Positions 35,127-44,261 of a stretch of DNA of 64,000 bases are shown piece by piece. Origin of the DNA: Siphonobacter aquaeclarae (GTDB lineage: Bacteria; Bacteroidota; Bacteroidia; Cytophagales; Spirosomataceae). The notes under the pieces are model-generated. The model was not told where the DNA came from, did no database searches, and saw only the letters and a program-made list of their open reading frames with translations. The number at the start of each line of letters is the position of its first letter. Position 1 is the first letter of the stretch. The translations under genes and the position numbers were made by a program. Location of the stretch: positions 310,001 to 374,000 of the forward strand of contig NZ_FNGS01000001.1 in assembly GCF_900103285.1 (NCBI RefSeq), given 5' to 3'.

Positions 35127-35905
35127 ACGCCCTGATTGTTGAAGACGAGGAGCTTGCCGTTCGCAAACTGAAGAAATTGCTGAACGAAGTAGCGCCGGAT
35201 ATGGAAATTGTCGGAAATACCGGCAGTATCGAAGACACGATTACCTGGCTGGAACAGCGCCGGGTAGGCGGACTGCCGGATCCCGACCTGCTTTTTCTGG
35301 ATATTGAATTGGCCGACGGGCAGAGCTTCGAGATTTTTGAACGCACGCCTGTGCGGAGTACCGTCATTTTTACGACTTCTTATGACGAATACGCCCTTCA
35401 GGCGTTTCGGGTCAACAGCATCGATTACCTCCTGAAACCTGTTCAGCGGGACGAATTGAAGCGAAGCCTGCAGAAGTACGAAGACCTGCGGGGAAAGGGC
35501 GGTACCCCCGGCGCCGCAGCTATCGAACTACTGTTGCAACAACTGCACGGCCATTTTCCGAAAAGCTACCGGCAGCGTTTTCTGGTGCGGCAGGGAATGA
35601 AGATGCTATCCCTGGAAATCAAGGAAGTAGCCTATTTTTATACCGAAGAACGCTATAGTTTTCTGACGGCGGTTTCAGGGCACCGCTACCTGGTCGACTA
35701 TACGCTCGACGAGCTCGAAGCTATGCTCAACCCTTCCGATTTTTTTCGCATCAACCGGGGCGCGATTGTCACTCACCAGGCAGTGGAACAAATCCAGCCC
35801 TATTTTGGCAATCGCTTGATTCTGAACCTGAAACCTGTGTTCGACAAGGAAGCACTTGTCAGTCGGGAAAAGGTGACGGATTTTAAGTTGTGGATGGGAA
35901 AGTGA
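35123..35905 (+). CDS. LytTR-family response regulator
   Basis: A 260-residue response regulator. The receiver domain (about 1-120) has the acidic pair in VEDEE, the phosphoacceptor Asp60 (LLFLDIEL) and the conserved lysine in YLLKPVQ. The C-terminal LytTR DNA-binding domain spans about 150-258 (FLVRQGMKMLSLEIKEVAYF). It is coupled to both kinase genes by ATGA overlaps, so both kinases should feed into this one regulator. LytTR proteins bind paired direct repeats; no target could be assigned. Confidence 0.93.
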   Translation: MNALIVEDEELAVRKLKKLLNEVAPDMEIVGNTGSIEDTITWLEQRRVGGLPDPDLLFLDIELADGQSFEIFERTPVRSTVIFTTSYDEYALQAFRVNSIDYLLKPVQRDELKRSLQKYEDLRGKGGTPGAAAIELLLQQLHGHFPKSYRQRFLVRQGMKMLSLEIKEVAYFYTEERYSFLTAVSGHRYLVDYTLDELEAMLNPSDFFRINRGAIVTHQAVEQIQPYFGNRLILNLKPVFDKEALVSREKVTDFKLWMGK

Positions 35906-36213
35906 GAAATCAGTTTTCGGTTTTTTGTTTTCAGTTGGGGAATGGTAATTGGGGAGGTTTCTGCGGTAGTTGGGGGAGAAAGAAAAGTGGCTTGAAATGC
36001 CGGTTGGGAATGCAGGGCAAAAAAGAAGGAGAGAATATCCCTCCTTGTTTCCTTTCTAATCCTTAACTCAAAAACGGGAATACCCGCAAAAAACTCCGTC
36101 ACTCGAATACGCTAACTGAAAATAACTTTCTCAATTTCCACTACCTCCCCTAACAACGTACACCCAACTGAAAACAAAAAACTGCAAACCGAAAACTGAT
36201 CTCTCACTTTCCC
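35896..36213. repeat. Large imperfect inverted repeat joining two convergent genes
   Basis: The left arm (35896-35939) and right arm (36163-36213) are inverted copies matching at 43 of 44 positions apart from a 7-base insertion in the right arm (36182-36188). Each arm includes the last codons and stop of one of the two convergent genes (GGGAAAGTGA). The 220 bases between hold further weaker complementarity and two small hairpins (GGAGAGAATATCCCTCC and CGGGAATACCCG). No gene is seen in this 298-base gap. Confidence 0.8.
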
Positions 36214-37295
36214 ACCATCTCCCGCAACCCCGCCACATCAATATGGGCAGTCCATTCCCGGATCATGCGGCGTTTGGCGATCATATCGGCGCTGTCTTCG
36301 TACCGGAGCCGTACCTGCAGGAAACGGATTGCCTCCGGCGGGAGTGACCGGCTGATCTGCCGCTCGTCGTAGGTTACCAGCCGGCGACCATTCCGCGCCT
36401 GTTCCTCGAACGTACTCTGCCCCCGGCTTTGGAGAAGCATGCCGGTAGGGTTGTCGACTACTGCCTGTTCGTGCCGCTCTTCAGCAGGCATGCGGTGCAG
36501 CAGGGAATCGATCTTCCGGAGAGAAGCTTCATAGGTGCGGACAGTCTTTTCCCGGCTTCTGAACCCGGACCGGATACTCTCCCGGGCGTCTTCCTTGTAT
36601 TTTTCTCGCTCGGCCGGTGATTGGAAGCTGAGCTTGTCGGCCTGCCGGAGGGTTTCCTGAAGGCTTTCTTCCAGTTGCCGGTTGTATTGGTGGAACTGCG
36701 AAACCTCGTTTTTCACGACTTCATGCAGTATTCCGACGAATTCCTCCCGCGAAACAGGCCGCAACGGAAATTTCCCCGGAGGCGCGAGCAGGAGGGCTTC
36801 CCGGTGACGGTCGCCGCCGCCCTTCCGGATGCTGTAAAGCGGCTGCCCTTTGAGCGTACCGACCTGATAGGGCATGAAGTACACGGGCTTTCCGCCGGGT
36901 AGCTCCAGCCCGGCAGCCTCCATGAAACCGGTTAGTGAATTGACATAGCATTCGATCCAGGTACCTGTTTCGACAGATAATGTAGGCTTTCCGTTGAAAC
37001 ACCAGTAGTGGAAATAGGACGTTGAGACTGCGTACCGTCGCGCAGGATCCGCCCCGTATTCCAGATCATCAGAAATCCGTGGCCATGCCGCCGCACGTGC
37101 TTCCAGCCCTGCCGGCTGCGGATATGCCTGCCGGATCAGCGCGATTAGCTGCTGTTGGCGGACGGAAATACCGTCCTTTGCCATCTTTTTAGCATACACC
37201 CACGGCGTCCGGATCGTCATCAGGTACTCCGGCGTACAGGCAGATTGTGCACTGGCGACGCTCCCCGCCGCCAGCAATACCAGCAGTAGTTTCAT
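36204..37295 (-). CDS. Hypothetical exported protein
   Basis: A 363-residue protein with a signal peptide (MKLLLVLLAAGSVASA). The middle (about residues 190-275) is charged and helical, rich in Glu, Gln, Arg and Lys, and may form a coiled coil. I recognise no family. It starts inside the last codon of the upstream lipoprotein gene (overlap 37292-37295), so the two are translationally coupled. Its 3' end lies in the right arm of the large inverted repeat shared with the LytTR regulator gene. Confidence 0.8.
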   Translation of the reverse strand: MKLLLVLLAAGSVASAQSACTPEYLMTIRTPWVYAKKMAKDGISVRQQQLIALIRQAYPQPAGLEARAAAWPRISDDLEYGADPARRYAVSTSYFHYWCFNGKPTLSVETGTWIECYVNSLTGFMEAAGLELPGGKPVYFMPYQVGTLKGQPLYSIRKGGGDRHREALLLAPPGKFPLRPVSREEFVGILHEVVKNEVSQFHQYNRQLEESLQETLRQADKLSFQSPAEREKYKEDARESIRSGFRSREKTVRTYEASLRKIDSLLHRMPAEERHEQAVVDNPTGMLLQSRGQSTFEEQARNGRRLVTYDERQISRSLPPEAIRFLQVRLRYEDSADMIAKRRMIREWTAHIDVAGLREMVGK

Positions 37296-38599
37296 CCCAG
37301 TTGGGGAATGCGGAATTCAACTGTCAGGGTTTTCTGAAGGATAGTCGGACAGGGATTCCCTGGTTTTTCCTGATAGACAACCCCTTCCAGCCGACCCGAA
37401 ATGTACGTTTTGCCTCCGCTGGTTTCGACCCCGGCAATGATGAGTTTACCCGGTGATGCATGGTAGTCGCCCCGGCAATCGCCGTAGTAGCTGACCCAGC
37501 CTTCTTTTTTAGCTCCCCAGACCAGGACGGCAACGGCCTTACCCGCTTCGGTGTCGTCTCCGCCGCCGCTGAAGTAGGTGTAGGATTTGTCGCCTGACAC
37601 GGGGCGGTCGTACAGCGTGATCGTGACATTTTCATTGGTTCCGATATTTCCGGTGAAGACAATGCCATCGTCAGAAAAGGTATACCCGGCAAACGTACCG
37701 TTGAGAAGCTGCCCGTCGACCGTCGCGTTGAAATACGTCTCCCCGTTGACCAGAATCGTACCCAGCAACACAGCTTTCCCGGTCGCTCCGGGGCGCTCCT
37801 GATAGCCTTTGGGAATGAAGTTGGTTACTTCCACACTGATTCCGACGGTCAGGCCGGTGGCCGGAACCTGTGCCGGCGCGGTATAGGTGGCGCTGACATT
37901 TCCGGGTTCAATGACCAGTTTTTCGTAGGTCGCCTTCCAGTTACGGATGTTTGACGCATTGTCCAGCGGACGGACGTCAGCGATTTCCAACGCTTGTTGT
38001 TTTCCGGTGAGATCGGCGATGAAAAACGGCGACATAATAGTCAGTTTCGCTGTCGCCCCCGGCTTGATCCGTTTGTTTGCGCCTTCCAGCCAGAAAGCGG
38101 CAAAAGGAGCCCAGTCGCTGAAGTGTGTCGTTTCAACGGTCAGCGTTCGCGCGGTGGCATCGAGTTTGGTATCCGGAAGAAATTGCCATATACCGTCGCC
38201 GCCCTGATAGGCAAGGTAGAGCGCGTCGGCGGAGGTACTATCCAGCGCCTCGGCCTCATAGGTATACCGGATCTGTACCGGTTTGCTGAAAGATGTGCCT
38301 TCGGGCAGGAGCCGGAATGATTTCCCGGGACTGCCCGGAAGGGTATTGACAACAGGTGTTATCGAAAAGGCAACCGGTGCGGCAACTGCGCCCGCCGGTA
38401 TCGTCAGCGTAAGGCTGTTATCCGGGGAAGACAGGGTGCCGCCCTCGGGCCCGATGGTTTTTTGTACCGGCGTTCCGGCGAAATCGCCTTTTGAGCGAAC
38501 GGTACCGCGGGTCGGTTCAGGAGTATGGGTTTCAGCAGTGTCGCGGCAGGCGGTCAACCCGCAGAGAAAAAGAATCGTGATCCAGAAGGATACTTTCAT
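37292..38599 (-). CDS. Lipoprotein with ZU5-like domain
   Basis: A 435-residue lipoprotein. The start at 38599 gives a clear lipoprotein signal (FWITILFLCGLTACRD). Residues about 50-160 look like a ZU5-type domain: IGPEGGTLSSPDNSLTLTIP and FRLLPEGTSFSKPVQIRYTY. The rest is predicted to be beta-rich. ZU5 domains are associated with surface and cytoskeletal scaffolds, and the bacterial role is unclear. It is first in a two-gene operon with the exported protein downstream. Confidence 0.82.
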   Translation of the reverse strand: MKVSFWITILFLCGLTACRDTAETHTPEPTRGTVRSKGDFAGTPVQKTIGPEGGTLSSPDNSLTLTIPAGAVAAPVAFSITPVVNTLPGSPGKSFRLLPEGTSFSKPVQIRYTYEAEALDSTSADALYLAYQGGDGIWQFLPDTKLDATARTLTVETTHFSDWAPFAAFWLEGANKRIKPGATAKLTIMSPFFIADLTGKQQALEIADVRPLDNASNIRNWKATYEKLVIEPGNVSATYTAPAQVPATGLTVGISVEVTNFIPKGYQERPGATGKAVLLGTILVNGETYFNATVDGQLLNGTFAGYTFSDDGIVFTGNIGTNENVTITLYDRPVSGDKSYTYFSGGGDDTEAGKAVAVLVWGAKKEGWVSYYGDCRGDYHASPGKLIIAGVETSGGKTYISGRLEGVVYQEKPGNPCPTILQKTLTVEFRIPQLG

Positions 38600-38750
38600 G
38601 GCGTCAAATTTTCCCAAAGGACTTATTTCGACCCCTTTTCGAAGACATCGCCGGTGTGAACTGCGCTTCCGGCTTCCCGAACCGTTCCACCGCCTGCATG
38701 AACCGGTTCATCGAAATGCGGTATCTTGCATCCAGACACGATCCTTTCCC

Positions 38751-39143
38751 ATGAAAAACAGACTTGGACGCGTGATCCTGCTGGTTCACGACTACGACGA
38801 AGCCTTCGCCTTTTACCGCGACGTATTCGGCTGCTTTGCCCTTCACGACTCAACCACGCCGGAGGGGCAGCGCTACCTGCACGTCGGCTTTTCACCTGAT
38901 GATGCCTTTGGTATCTGGCTGCTTCAGGCAACTTCCGGAGAGCAGCGGCAGCTGGTAGGCCGTCAGTCCGGCGGGCAGCCCTTCCTCGTCGTGTATACCG
39001 AGACCTTTGACGAGCTGCTCGAAAACCTCCGCCAATTCAACGTACCGCTGCTCGGCGAGCCGGTATCCTCTCCCGGCGCGCGCTTTGTTCACTGCCGGGA
39101 TCTGTATGGAAATGAGATTATTGTTGTTCAGCTAATACCCTGA
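38751..39143 (+). CDS. VOC family protein
   Basis: A 130-residue VOC domain protein: RVILLVHDYDEAFAFYRDVFG at the start and RDLYGNEIIVVQLIP at the end. The open frame extends far upstream, but that part is antisense to the ZU5 lipoprotein gene, and the ATG at 38751 (MKNRLGRV) gives standard domain length. It lies 2 bases before a DinB-like gene, suggesting a shared transcript. The substrate is unknown. Confidence 0.87.
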   Translation: MKNRLGRVILLVHDYDEAFAFYRDVFGCFALHDSTTPEGQRYLHVGFSPDDAFGIWLLQATSGEQRQLVGRQSGGQPFLVVYTETFDELLENLRQFNVPLLGEPVSSPGARFVHCRDLYGNEIIVVQLIP

Positions 39144-39145
39144 AA

Positions 39146-39964
39146 ATGACCGCGCATTCGCACATACTGGAATTATTACTGGAGCTGGACGAACGACTGC
39201 TGGATCTGCTGGATACATTACCGGACCAGGATTGGAACCGTCAGACCGTCGCCCGTCAATGGAAAATAAAAGATGTAGCCGCGCACCTGCTCGACGGAAA
39301 TATCCGGGGTCTGTCGCTCGGTCGGGATCAGTATTTCGGTGAAGTACCTGATATTCAATCCTATCAGGACCTGGTGGATTTTCTCAACCGCCTCAATGCC
39401 GATTGGGTACGGGCGATGAAGCGGGTCAGTCCCAAAATGCTCGTTACGCTGCTCCGTCAAACGGGCCGGCCGTATGTCGCCTACCTGGCATCCCTTGATC
39501 CGGATGAAAAAGCGCTGTTTTCGGTCGCCTGGGCAGGCGAGCACGAAAGCAGTAACCGCTTCCACATTGCCCGTGAATACACGGAAAAATGGCTGCATCA
39601 GCAGCAGATACGTGCGGCCATCGGCGATGTAACGCTGCTGTCAGCCAGGTACTTCCGGCCGTTCATCGATATCTTCATGCAGGCGCTGCCGCATACCTAC
39701 CGGGATACGCTGGCGGATGAGGGTAGTACAGTCGAGATGCGGGTTTCGGAGGATAGCTGGGCGATTGGTCGGAGCGACGGGAAATGGCAGTTTCTTCCCG
39801 TTGCGCCTGCCGAACCCACCTGCCGCATAACGCTGGCGCCGGAAATCGCGTGGCCGCTGTTTTCAAAAAGTATCCGGCCGGAGGATATCCGGGAAGGAAT
39901 ATCGGTCGACGGCGATCCGATACTGGCAAAGGCCGGCCTGCACATGATTTCGGTCATGGCCTGA
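39146..39964 (+). CDS. Maleylpyruvate isomerase N-terminal / DinB-like domain protein
   Basis: A 272-residue protein. The N-terminal about 170 residues look like the four-helix-bundle metal-binding domain of the mycothiol-dependent maleylpyruvate isomerase / DinB group (WKIKDVAAHLLDGNIRGLS, then AREYTEKWLHQQQIR, with histidines as likely ligands). The C-terminal about 80 residues (WQFLPVAPAEPTCRITLAP) resemble the SCP-2-like sterol-carrier part often fused to it. Bacteroidota do not make mycothiol, so another thiol would have to serve. It directly follows a VOC gene. Confidence 0.8.
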   Translation: MTAHSHILELLLELDERLLDLLDTLPDQDWNRQTVARQWKIKDVAAHLLDGNIRGLSLGRDQYFGEVPDIQSYQDLVDFLNRLNADWVRAMKRVSPKMLVTLLRQTGRPYVAYLASLDPDEKALFSVAWAGEHESSNRFHIAREYTEKWLHQQQIRAAIGDVTLLSARYFRPFIDIFMQALPHTYRDTLADEGSTVEMRVSEDSWAIGRSDGKWQFLPVAPAEPTCRITLAPEIAWPLFSKSIRPEDIREGISVDGDPILAKAGLHMISVMA

Positions 39965-39981
39965 GAAAGGCGGGAAGGAGG

Positions 39982-40013
39982 TTGGCCGTTTGCAGGCTCG
40001 TTTTGTAGCTTTG
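39982..40013 (+). promoter_or_regulatory. Bacteroidota promoter of the MFS transporter
   Basis: TTG at 39982-39984 and TAGCTTTG at 40006-40013 match the -33 and -7 consensus with a 21-base spacer. The -7 box ends 20 bases before the start codon at 40034. Confidence 0.6.
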
Positions 40014-40033
40014 GCGCTTCAAACCACTTTCGT

Positions 40034-41254
40034 ATGGCCCAGCCGAAGCGTTCTGCTGCTCTGGTATTCATTTTCATTACGCTTCTCATTGACGTGACGG
40101 GACTTGGAATTGTCATTCCGGTCTTTCCGAAACTGATCGAACAGCTCATTCACGGAAACCTCAGCGACGCCTCCCGTTACGGCGGCTGGTTGACGTTTGC
40201 CTATGCCGCGATGCAGTTTCTCTGCGCGCCGGTGCTGGGTGGATTGAGCGACCGGTTTGGCCGTCGGCCGGTTTTGCTGGCCTCCCTGTTCGGCTTCGGG
40301 CTGGATTACATTTTGCAGGGACTTGCGCCAACCATCGTCTGGCTTTTTGCCGGCCGGCTCATTGCCGGTATCACAGGGGCGAGTTTCACAACGGCGAGCG
40401 CCTACATTGCCGACGTCAGTCCACCGGAAAAACGCGCACAGAATTTTGGGATGGTGGGAGCTGCATTCGGCGCCGGGTTCATCATCGGGCCGGCGATCGG
40501 CGGCTTTCTCGGATCATTCGGGCCGCGGGTTCCGTTTTTCGTGGCTGCCGGCCTGTCGCTGGCCAACGCGCTGTACGGCTATTTTATTCTCCCGGAATCG
40601 CTGGCGCCTGAAAACCGCCGGCCGTTCGACTGGAAGCGCGCCAACCCCGTAGGTTCCCTGCTTCACCTGCGTAATTATCCGATTATTCTGAGCCTGACCG
40701 CTTCGATGGTTTGCATCTATATCGCCGGCCATGCGATGCAGAGTACCTGGACGTTTTTCACGATGGAACGTTTCGGATGGGATGAAAAATGGGTAGGCCT
40801 GTCGCTTGCCGCTGTGGGTTTGGCTGTGGGTGTAGTACAAGGCGGCCTTTCCCGGATTATTATTCCGAAACTGGGACAAACCTGGTCGGTATACGTTGGT
40901 CTGGGATTATATGTAATTGGTTTTATCTGCTTTGCCTTTGCCGATAAGGGTTGGATGATGTTCGCGTTTCTCGTGCCATATTCCCTCGGAGGGATCGCCG
41001 GGCCGTCGCTTCAGGGTATTATTTCCAACCAGGTACCGCCGACGGAGCAGGGTGAGTTGCAGGGAGCGTTAACAAGTCTGATCAGCCTGACGTCGGTAGT
41101 AGGTCCTCCGCTGATGACCAACCTCTTTGCGCACTTCACCGCGCCGACGACATCGATCTATTTCCCCGGAGCCCCCTTTCTCGCCGGAGCCGTACTGACC
41201 GTTTTCAGCATATTATTTGCCGCTCGTACGCTCACGAAGCACGCGCCGGCCTGA
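40034..41254 (+). CDS. TetA-like MFS drug efflux transporter
   Basis: A 406-residue 12-helix major facilitator of the TCR/Tet family. It has the membrane-1 motif [18 protein letters not shown], the loop 2-3 motif [16 protein letters not shown], and the antiporter region [18 protein letters not shown] in helix 5. Members exchange protons for tetracyclines or other small molecules. Similarity to TetA does not prove drug resistance, and many Bacteroidota carry such genes as housekeeping exporters. It has its own promoter and no adjacent TetR. Confidence 0.92.
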   Translation: MAQPKRSAALVFIFITLLIDVTGLGIVIPVFPKLIEQLIHGNLSDASRYGGWLTFAYAAMQFLCAPVLGGLSDRFGRRPVLLASLFGFGLDYILQGLAPTIVWLFAGRLIAGITGASFTTASAYIADVSPPEKRAQNFGMVGAAFGAGFIIGPAIGGFLGSFGPRVPFFVAAGLSLANALYGYFILPESLAPENRRPFDWKRANPVGSLLHLRNYPIILSLTASMVCIYIAGHAMQSTWTFFTMERFGWDEKWVGLSLAAVGLAVGVVQGGLSRIIIPKLGQTWSVYVGLGLYVIGFICFAFADKGWMMFAFLVPYSLGGIAGPSLQGIISNQVPPTEQGELQGALTSLISLTSVVGPPLMTNLFAHFTAPTTSIYFPGAPFLAGAVLTVFSILFAARTLTKHAPA

Positions 41255-41394
41255 TCCGGCGCCGAAAACGACCTGCTCGTCGGCCGGAAGCAGGCATTCA
41301 GTGACGTCGTCTTTTTTTTCGGGACGAAAGCGGTTACTTTCAGGGAGTTCCTGTCGGCTTAACCCCGAACCCGCCGACACACTTCGTAACGCCT

Positions 41395-42519
41395 ATGACG
41401 TTAAACGACCAGTTTACCAGCCGGCAAAAGTGGCAACTCGCCTTGAGCGTGTTTGTCATTTACTGGCCCATTCGCCTGTACGTGAACCTCGACTCCTGGA
41501 GTTGGGCGTACATGACAGGCCGGATTGCTATCTGGCTGATCGAGGTTCCGCTTACCATTCTCTTTTTCTATTTCTTCATCAGCCTGGCGGAATGGCTGCG
41601 GAGGCGGCTGTTGCGGTCGACCGACGCCCAGGTACTCACCGAAATGTCATTTCCGGTGCAACTGGCGACGCTCGGGGCGGCTATTGCTCTTGCGGTTTCC
41701 TTCAATATCGTCTTTCATTGGGTTTTGCGGTCGATGGACAGCTTTTTCCTCCTGCAATTTCCCAACCGGCCCAAAGCGCCACCGCCAAACTGGCCGGCTG
41801 ATTTCCGGAATTACAACCGCGTATTACGGGGCCGCATGAACAACGGATTGACGGTAATGGCCATGCTGTCAGCCTTTTACCTGGCGGCCTACCGCCGGTC
41901 CAGCAACAAAATGCAGGAACTGGAAGTACGGGCCGAGCGACTGGAAAAGGAAAGCGTCAAAGCTCAGTTTATGGCGCTGAAGAATCAGGTAAATCCCCAC
42001 TTTCTCTTCAATAGCCTGAGTATCCTGTCGTCATTGGTGGAAATTGACCCGCAGCTGTCGGTTCAGTTTATCAGCCGGCTGTCGAAGGCCTACCGGTATA
42101 TCCTGGAACAGCGGGATAACGACAGTATTCACCTGAAAACGGAACTGGAATTCATCCGGGCCTATACCTTTTTGCTGAATATCCGGTTTGACGGAAAACT
42201 GCAGGTACATATCGATGTTTCCGAAGAAGAAGCCGGCCGGTACTTCATTGCGCCGCTTACGCTTCAGTTGCTGGTAGAAAATGCGGTGAAGCATAACCGG
42301 ATGTCTGCAGGTAATCCGCTGATTGTCACAATCAAAACGGAAAATGACTACCTTGTTGTTTCGAATCCGATCCAGCTGCGGCCCGACGCCGAACATTCCA
42401 CAGGAGTCGGCTTGCAGAACATCATCAACCGGTATGGATTACTGACCGACCGGCCGGTATCAGCCGCGCCGGAGGACGGTTGTTTCGTCATCCGTATTCC
42501 TTTGCTTACCGAACAGTAA
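41395..42519 (+). CDS. LytS-like sensor histidine kinase (PF06580), orphan
   Basis: A 374-residue membrane kinase with about four hydrophobic segments in residues 15-165, a coiled coil, the phosphoacceptor helix VNPHFLFNSLSILSSLVE with His202, and the N-box LQLLVENAVKHN. Unlike the pair at 33-35 kb, no response regulator gene is adjacent; the next gene, 14 bases on, encodes a dienelactone hydrolase. It may signal to the LytTR protein at 35.1 kb or to a regulator elsewhere. Confidence 0.92.
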   Translation: MTLNDQFTSRQKWQLALSVFVIYWPIRLYVNLDSWSWAYMTGRIAIWLIEVPLTILFFYFFISLAEWLRRRLLRSTDAQVLTEMSFPVQLATLGAAIALAVSFNIVFHWVLRSMDSFFLLQFPNRPKAPPPNWPADFRNYNRVLRGRMNNGLTVMAMLSAFYLAAYRRSSNKMQELEVRAERLEKESVKAQFMALKNQVNPHFLFNSLSILSSLVEIDPQLSVQFISRLSKAYRYILEQRDNDSIHLKTELEFIRAYTFLLNIRFDGKLQVHIDVSEEEAGRYFIAPLTLQLLVENAVKHNRMSAGNPLIVTIKTENDYLVVSNPIQLRPDAEHSTGVGLQNIINRYGLLTDRPVSAAPEDGCFVIRIPLLTEQ

Positions 42520-42533
42520 ACAAAACCTCTACT

Positions 42534-43391
42534 ATGGATCAGCGCATTATTAACCTGTTTGACGAATACACGCATAAACCCCTCAGTCGGGAAGTATTTC
42601 TGAAGCGCTTGTCGCAACTGACGGGAGGTACTGCGGCGGCAGCGGCTATTCTGCCCCTGCTGGAGGTAAACTACGCGGCGGCGATGACGATCCGGGAAGA
42701 TGATCCCGACCTGGTGGCGAAGGACATTACCTATCCCGGCGGCGATATGGACATGAAAGGCTATCTCGTCGAACCCAAAAAAGGCGGCAAAAAGGGCGCC
42801 GTCGTCGTCATTCACGAAAACAGAGGTCTGAATCCCCATATCCGTGATGTAGCCCGGCGTGTGGCGAAGGCCGGCTATATCGCGCTTGCACCGGACGCGC
42901 TTTCTCCCTTTGGCGGTACGCCGGCCAGTGAAGATGAAGCGCGGAACCTGATCGGTAAACTCGAAAAAGACAAAAACCTGACACATTTCACCCATTCGGT
43001 GGACTATGTGGCGACGTTGCCGAACAGCAACGGCAAAACCGGCTGCGTCGGCTTTTGCTGGGGCGGGGCGATGGCCAATCAGCTGGCGGTTCATTCCCCC
43101 AACCTGAAAGCGGCCGTCGCTTTTTATGGCCGGCAACCGGAAGCGGCTGACGTTCCGAAGATCAAAGCGGCGGTTCAATTGCATTACGGGGGACTGGACG
43201 AAGGGGTCAACAAAGGCATACCCGATTATGAGGCCGCGCTCAAAGCCGCCGGCGTCAAGTATGAACTCTACGTATACGAAGGCGCCCAGCACGCCTTTCA
43301 CAACGATACCGCGCCGACACGCTACAACGAAGCCGCAGCCAAAACGGCCTGGGAGCGGACGCTTCGCTTTTTTAAAGACTACCTCTCCTGA
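42534..43391 (+). CDS. Dienelactone hydrolase family protein
   Basis: A 285-residue alpha/beta hydrolase of the dienelactone hydrolase (carboxymethylenebutenolidase) family. The catalytic triad is visible as Cys (GCVGFCWGGAMAN), Asp (YGGLDEG) and His (GAQHAFHND), and the supporting Glu in VIHENRGLNPHI. The N-terminus has an Arg-containing segment followed by a hydrophobic stretch (LKRLSQLTGGTAAAAAILP), so Tat-type export or membrane anchoring is possible. It is followed 3 bases later by an AraC regulator. The lactone substrate is not known. Confidence 0.92.
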   Translation: MDQRIINLFDEYTHKPLSREVFLKRLSQLTGGTAAAAAILPLLEVNYAAAMTIREDDPDLVAKDITYPGGDMDMKGYLVEPKKGGKKGAVVVIHENRGLNPHIRDVARRVAKAGYIALAPDALSPFGGTPASEDEARNLIGKLEKDKNLTHFTHSVDYVATLPNSNGKTGCVGFCWGGAMANQLAVHSPNLKAAVAFYGRQPEAADVPKIKAAVQLHYGGLDEGVNKGIPDYEAALKAAGVKYELYVYEGAQHAFHNDTAPTRYNEAAAKTAWERTLRFFKDYLS

Positions 43392-43394
43392 CCG

Positions 43395-44192
43395 ATGCAC
43401 TACAGGGAATGGCAGCCGCCTGCGTCGCTAAGCGGGTACGTCCGGTACTTCTGGATGCTCGAAAGCGATCAACCGGAGACATTCGTCTTCCGGCCTATTC
43501 CCGACGGCTGCCCGGGTCTGATTTTTCAGTCGGATTCGTTTTTCGATCAGGAAGGGAAAAAGCTTCCCGGCCTGTTTTTATATGGTCAGACAACCCGGCT
43601 GAACGAATTGACGTCGGCCGGGTTGTTTCGCACATTCGGCGTTTACCTCTATCCGCACGCTTTGCGGACGATATTTGGCCTGCGGGCGGACGAACTGACG
43701 GATTCCTGCCTGGACCTGACGCTTCGCCGCTACCGGGACGACAGCGCCCTGCATGAGCAGCTGAAGCATGCGACAGCTCCTGCGGACTGGATGAAGGTAT
43801 TGTCCGACTACCTGCTTCAGGAAATCCGCCGGCATGAAGCGTCCCTCGATCCGGGTCTGCACCAGGCGCTGGAGCGGTTGCAGTGGGCGGGAGCGTCTCT
43901 CCGAGAGGTCCGGGAGGAGTTGCGTCTGTCGGAACGAACGCTGGAACGGAAATTCAAGGAGCACATCGGCATTTCGCCTAAGCTCTTTTCCCGTATCTGC
44001 CGGTTTCAGTCGGCCCTCGTTCAGCTTCGGCAGCAGTCGTTCGATAAACTCTCCGACATCGGGTATGAGCAGGAATATGCTGATCAGTCTCATTTTATCC
44101 GGACGTTCCGGGAGTTTTCCGGACTGACGCCGGACGAGTTTCGGCGGAGGTCGGCAGAGGTTGTCGAAAATTTTCCCATCGTCCGGCGGTAG
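43395..44192 (+). CDS. AraC-family transcriptional regulator
   Basis: A 265-residue regulator. The N-terminal sensor (YREWQPPASLSGYVRYFWMLE, then FVFRPIPDGCPGLIF) is of the DUF6597-like kind common in Bacteroidota. The C-terminal AraC domain contains LREVREELRLSERTLERKF and SDIGYEQEYADQSHFIRTF with FSGLTPDEFRRR. It lies directly after the dienelactone hydrolase gene and probably belongs to the same operon. Confidence 0.9.
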   Translation: MHYREWQPPASLSGYVRYFWMLESDQPETFVFRPIPDGCPGLIFQSDSFFDQEGKKLPGLFLYGQTTRLNELTSAGLFRTFGVYLYPHALRTIFGLRADELTDSCLDLTLRRYRDDSALHEQLKHATAPADWMKVLSDYLLQEIRRHEASLDPGLHQALERLQWAGASLREVREELRLSERTLERKFKEHIGISPKLFSRICRFQSALVQLRQQSFDKLSDIGYEQEYADQSHFIRTFREFSGLTPDEFRRRSAEVVENFPIVRR

Positions 44193-44261
44193 TGTCGGGT
44201 TTGTTCTATTTTGCCGGTTATGCGCTGCTGAATTTTGCTCCGAACAAAAAACAGCATCAGC

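Noticed and set aside
42348-43400. 350-codon minus-strand ORF
   Set aside because: It is antisense to the dienelactone hydrolase gene, which has its full catalytic triad.
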